A DNA stretch of 21,095 bases, taken from the IMG/VR virus record IMGVR_UViG_3300030451_004603, positions 1-21,095 of that record. One strand, given 5' to 3'. The first letter of the stretch is position 1. The number at the start of each line of letters is the position of its first letter. The position numbers were made by a program, and so were the translations under genes. The notes beneath the pieces are model-generated. The model worked only from the letters and a program-made list of their open reading frames with translations. It was not told where the DNA came from and searched no databases. Positions 19,801 to 21,095 of the stretch are shown here, in pieces. This stretch comes from a virus.

Positions 19801-20075
19801 ATGAATAAATGATATTGGTCATCTGGAAAGTTAGAAACAGTACAAGCCATGTGTTCACTACCATCAAATTCTACTTTTTTGTTGGTAGCATTGTAAGTTG
19901 GCTCGTTACCAGATGTAGCTGTGAATAGGTATCTGTTTATACTTTTGTCATACCAAGTAGACAAAGAACTATTATGTGTTGGTGTGCTTGCATTTTCGTT
20001 TCCGTATGGGTCTGCACCATCCAACCACAACAATAGTTTATCGAAGTAATGATAAGGGTTAATTAACTTAGACAT
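16836..20075 (-). CDS. Large tail-tip protein with N-terminal LamG-like domain, 1079 aa
   Basis: The largest gene here. Residues about 10-255 look like a concanavalin/LamG lectin-type domain: LLLWLDGADPYG, LSTWYDKSINRYLFTATSGN, VEFDGSEHM, then LFIVGSITLT and GTIHEVLMFKK. The middle (about 265-860) resembles phage tail-hub/baseplate proteins. It includes LRGNVTVKLADFIRGDDTVS, GFIRINEEILGYRVDVSG followed by ITSRDQWGT, and a tail-protein-like segment ISRLFYYYSLKNSTEDKN. The C-terminal 230 residues are Gly/Ser/Thr-rich and carry loop-strand repeats typical of adhesins. Predicted to lie at the tail tip and contact the host. The lectin-like domain at the N-terminus of a hub protein is the odd feature. 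Tail role is likely; exact homologue not identified. Confidence 0.72.
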   Translation of the reverse strand: MSKLINPYHYFDKLLLWLDGADPYGNENASTPTHNSSLSTWYDKSINRYLFTATSGNEPTYNATNKKVEFDGSEHMACTVSNFPDDQYHLFIVGSITLTQNSELNVILAGDATTNHDFTFVAEHDTDTDSDTDGVVDQVRPVFSYQGLSTAGATSCSSNFDAGDGTVGIFEVLAGSATTTFTDVNNRNIFVGSNGQQGVNSITAHFVNEYNLKLMKNNESAEQETVGTIHEVLMFKKLLPKQDRLAIQGYLKHKYGLADSILLAGKDDAEADYDFHRFLTEAPKVNDSVITTISGSVTNTLPDLFQGLHRKNPRTPFTFVRLSLDENNDNSDSTYGDGIEARGGIKQYYFTQEVGDVMSGLVDYSFPCLQSITPAPVEIVPTKGVALRGNVTVKLADFIRGDDTVSFFSKFMAQNPYYLGRRIEIFEGFVDDNFDASSGTRNEFQYFDGRREYIIDSMHLTNDMVTIKAKDPFSLGDDLKSKVPEPTRFSLAEELGNNNTYSHINLKFDDLTLDGSSSDDKAKVTDYFGADNATGFIRINEEILGYRVDVSGSEAALDITSRDQWGTKRSTSTDAGDNYEVGDSVQKCLVFGDYNTTSLGSTIDTVANELLVNQAGISSDLIETDEGVIYSWTDERKTWLDAFKINTVLSEPKEVNKTLSEIATSVGAHFFYDDNAGKIRLKAEAPIIDQSDFITVTDNDIIYKSFKLKNSEKERISRLFYYYSLKNSTEDKNEPKNFKNLYVNIDGSSEGSTEYNQKATKTIFGWAIKDTSTATTIAQRLINRFNQTPVTCEFELDSSNDYLQTGDHFFLETKHILKPDGTQKNLEMQCLSVTYDSKKQTNKIKAKSFRFGTNNLGLIAGNSTANATGGGYSTGAQSQTATTGSGSGMAIRINSVDGSGVITDHTVTNYGVGLASGDVVSFGSGFTITFASGFFASDGGGTGTETDPYTGNRAAKAYISCDSPIPTANGGNNSKQFIEVSLVTAGSGYANGTHTFSGAEIEGVTQGTGLELSVTVSGNAVTAVSVTSNPATGDEIDESSHKGYTEQVVTLTGHSGTGATVRITPSAKMSTGGEPYIIV

Positions 20076-20896
20076 TAGCTATACCCTAATGCTTTTATTG
20101 TCCAAGTCATATTTGTTGAATCTATAAATTTTGGCTGATCTAACTTTTTATCTACTATACAATAGTAAGCCGCAGTATTACTTTCAACAGTCAAATCATA
20201 GGAAGTACATACCATAAATCCACCACTTTGTAATCCTTGATAAGTATTTAAGACTAATTGGGACATATCTGATTGAGTCATCAATCCAGTTTTTAAAGTA
20301 ACTTTTGTAGCAACTGGAAGTCTGTCAGATATTAATGGATTACCATTATTATTTCTTTTTTGTGTTAATTCAAAGTTTTTAAAAGTGTTTGGATTGTATG
20401 GGGATGTAATATTTATTTCTCTTACTTCACCAATTTGTATGTAGTTCACGACATCATCTGTTGATGATAGATTAGTAAATGTAAGTTTAACTGCTCTTGT
20501 ATCTGTTTTTGTTGTATTTGAAATACCCATAGCAGCAGATGTTGTATTATTAGCTACTGATACAGTAGTAAGAGTTCCAGTATTGCTTCCACTTTTATCA
20601 AAGACCATATTTGTCCAGTTTGCATGAGAAGCATCAGTTGTCGAAGTATCGTTAGTTTGCATAGATACACTAAAAGAACTGTCAGGTGCATATATACCTA
20701 AAGCATTAATTCTTTGAACAGATGGAAAATTAATTATCACTACTGGTTGTGTTGATGTACTTGATTTAAAACCAGTGCTAGGATTGCCATCAAATGATTT
20801 GGTAAAAGGAAAGAGAGATTGTTGTCCACCAGTGCTTATAGTTACATCACTGCTTGTTCTATCAGTTAAAATATTGTTTGTTAGTAAGTAAGCCAT
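20075..20896 (-). CDS. Tail protein with discoidin-like N-terminal region, 273 aa
   Basis: ATG 20896 (MAYLLTNNILTDRTSSDVTI), one base overlap with the next gene. SLFPFTKSFDGNPSTGFKSS then VVIINFPSVQRINALGIYAP fits an F5/8 type C (discoidin) jelly-roll: 'a.DGn..TgW......' followed by 'i.idf......v..i.iya'. The C-terminal part, PVATKVTLKTGLMTQSDMSQ then LVLNTYQGLQSGGFMVCTSY, ending WTIKALGYS, looks like a distal-tail-type structural domain. It sits between the probable tape-measure end and the large tail-tip protein, where distal tail proteins are found. Sugar binding by the discoidin region is inferred. Confidence 0.65.
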   Translation of the reverse strand: MAYLLTNNILTDRTSSDVTISTGGQQSLFPFTKSFDGNPSTGFKSSTSTQPVVIINFPSVQRINALGIYAPDSSFSVSMQTNDTSTTDASHANWTNMVFDKSGSNTGTLTTVSVANNTTSAAMGISNTTKTDTRAVKLTFTNLSSTDDVVNYIQIGEVREINITSPYNPNTFKNFELTQKRNNNGNPLISDRLPVATKVTLKTGLMTQSDMSQLVLNTYQGLQSGGFMVCTSYDLTVESNTAAYYCIVDKKLDQPKFIDSTNMTWTIKALGYS

Positions 20897-21095
20897 TTAT
20901 GCCACCAATGCGTTTATTTCTAAGCCATCTTCCGTTGCTTCATTTAGTGCTTCAACAATTCTTCTTGCACCACCAGGATCAATAGAGTCATTGATTGTAA
21001 CATTAATAACACTGCTTGGAGCACTTGGAGTCTCTGGTATTTCTGGGGCTAACGGAGCTGTATTTGCAGCAGAACTACCCGACATACCTGCACCA
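20897..21095 (-). CDS. C-terminal end of a large protein, possibly tape measure (partial)
   Basis: The frame is open to the right edge of the window: three more codons (Gly-Ala-Gly) precede the Met at 21085, so that Met is probably internal. The visible 65 residues are an Ala/Pro/Ser-rich linker (APLAPEIPETPSAPSS) followed by INVTINDSIDPGGARRIVEA and an acidic end. A flexible linker followed by 'v.iN...dP.g.rr.v.aL.ea' is what I recall at the C-termini of phage tape-measure proteins. Position just before the distal-tail-like gene agrees. The rest of the gene is needed to confirm. Confidence 0.5.
   Translation of the reverse strand, partial: GAGMSGSSAANTAPLAPEIPETPSAPSSVINVTINDSIDPGGARRIVEALNEATEDGLEINALVA

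Noticed and set aside
1-21095. CRISPR array, tRNA, integrase, attachment site or retroelement
   Set aside because: I saw no regularly spaced repeats with unique spacers, no cloverleaf with TTCGA arm, no recombinase motifs and no reverse transcriptase, despite the Mtd-like fibre N-terminus that can accompany diversity-generating retroelements.

Overview
The window is part of an AT-rich tailed-bacteriophage (or prophage) genome. Evidence is a lysis pair (GH24 endolysin and 3TM-type holin), a long run of tail and fibre genes, and a lambda-nin-like recombination set (NinG-like HNH protein, ERF-like annealing protein, SSB-like tail proteins, NinB-like protein) beside a replication-initiator-type winged-helix protein. 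Base composition and the look of many small proteins recall phages of marine Gram-negative bacteria; the host assignment is inference. No integrase, terminase, portal, capsid, polymerase, tRNA or CRISPR array was found here.

Layout: (1) 1-1874, minus strand: nine small, tightly packed unknown genes reading left, the first two encoding single-span membrane microproteins. (2) 1875-2256: a 382-bp control region with a leftward and a rightward promoter, a shared palindrome (core ACGCGT) and three iteron-like direct repeats. (3) 2257-8176, plus strand: early/middle genes, namely a small HTH protein, NinG-like HNH, PP-loop/PAPS-reductase-like enzyme, replication protein, ERF-like protein, SSB-like protein, NinB-like protein and a C5-cytosine methyltransferase. 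A second promoter at 4503-4531 carries the same palindrome in its spacer. A GC-rich structured RNA element lies at 6133-6203. A 209-codon gene is nested out of frame inside the methyltransferase gene. (4) 8173-21095, minus strand (read right to left): end of a possible tape-measure gene, a discoidin-like tail protein, a 1079-aa tail protein, three tandem paralogous tail proteins, a 2OG-Fe(II) oxygenase-like protein, a fibre with an Mtd-like N-terminus, a small membrane protein, two signal-peptide proteins, a membrane coiled-coil protein, seven tiny mostly lysine-rich proteins, the holin and the endolysin. The early and late blocks converge with interleaved stop codons at 8173-8176.

Taken together, the three palindromes suggest that one regulator, perhaps the HTH protein encoded at 2257, controls the leftward operon and both rightward transcription units. 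The rightward block would copy, recombine and modify phage DNA. The leftward late block would build the tail tip and fibres and then lyse the cell. Functions come from reading motifs by eye, not from database searches.
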